A stretch of 6,395 bases of DNA from DASVEE01 sp036399695 (lineage in GTDB: Bacteria > Acidobacteriota > Thermoanaerobaculia > Gp7-AA8): positions 1 through 6,395 of the forward strand of contig DASWMP010000397.1 of the NCBI GenBank assembly GCA_036399695.1, given 5' to 3'. Below the pieces are notes generated by a model that did no database searches, was not told the origin of the DNA, and saw nothing but the letters and a program-made list of their open reading frames with translations. Position 1 is the stretch's first letter; every line of letters starts with the position of its first letter. Positions 6,331-6,395 of the stretch are shown here, piece by piece. The translations under genes were made by a program, and so were the position numbers.

Positions 6331-6395
6331 AAGCGCTTGTTGCCTCAGGCTCGGCGCACCGCGTCGCGCTGAACACGTTTGTAAGTAGGGTCGAC

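Noticed and set aside
1..6395. tRNA, rRNA or riboswitch
   Set aside because: No cloverleaf, rRNA-like segment or known aptamer core was recognised by eye in the intergenic stretches, all of which are shorter than 150 bases.

Overview
The window is high-GC bacterial DNA with four confidently recognised genes, one repeat-family gene and two unusual heptamer-repeat structures. No gene present is diagnostic of a phylum. A PilS-type membrane histidine kinase, an aspartate oxidase, a HAF-repeat secreted protein, GTG starts and TTGTCCG-type heptamer arrays together suggest an uncultured or metagenomic Acidobacteriota-like genome. That placement is an inference of moderate to low confidence.

Layout, left to right. 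Positions 6-1682 (+) encode a six-helix membrane sensor kinase with PAS, HisKA and HATPase domains, and its 5' end may lie outside the window. Eighteen bases later comes ruvB (1701-2723, +), the Holliday-junction branch-migration motor, probably co-transcribed with the kinase. Positions 2724-2867 hold a heptamer array that folds into a long imperfect inverted repeat, placed between the convergent ends of ruvB and the next gene. Positions 2868-3506 (-) encode a small class I SAM-dependent methyltransferase. Its start region lies inside a second heptamer inverted repeat (3466-3549). Positions 3559-5235 (-) encode NadB, L-aspartate oxidase, the first enzyme of de novo NAD synthesis. Its stop codon is buried in an intrinsic terminator whose T-tract is supplied by the second heptamer array. 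Positions 5237-6274 (+) encode a secreted-looking HAF-repeat protein divergent from nadB. The last 121 bases hold no gene I can support, only GC-rich hairpins.

The genes do not form one pathway. They are signalling, recombination, NAD biosynthesis, an orphan methyltransferase and an exported repeat protein. The noteworthy part is the pair of heptamer arrays flanking the methyltransferase. Both follow one degenerate 7-mer rule (CNRRMAA and its complement), and both are arranged as inverted repeats. In the second, one arm is translated as codons 5-14 of the methyltransferase, the loop carries its ribosome binding site and GTG start, and the other arm forms the T-tract of the nadB terminator. 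This arrangement could couple termination, translation initiation and, by 7-nt slippage, the reading frame of the methyltransferase.
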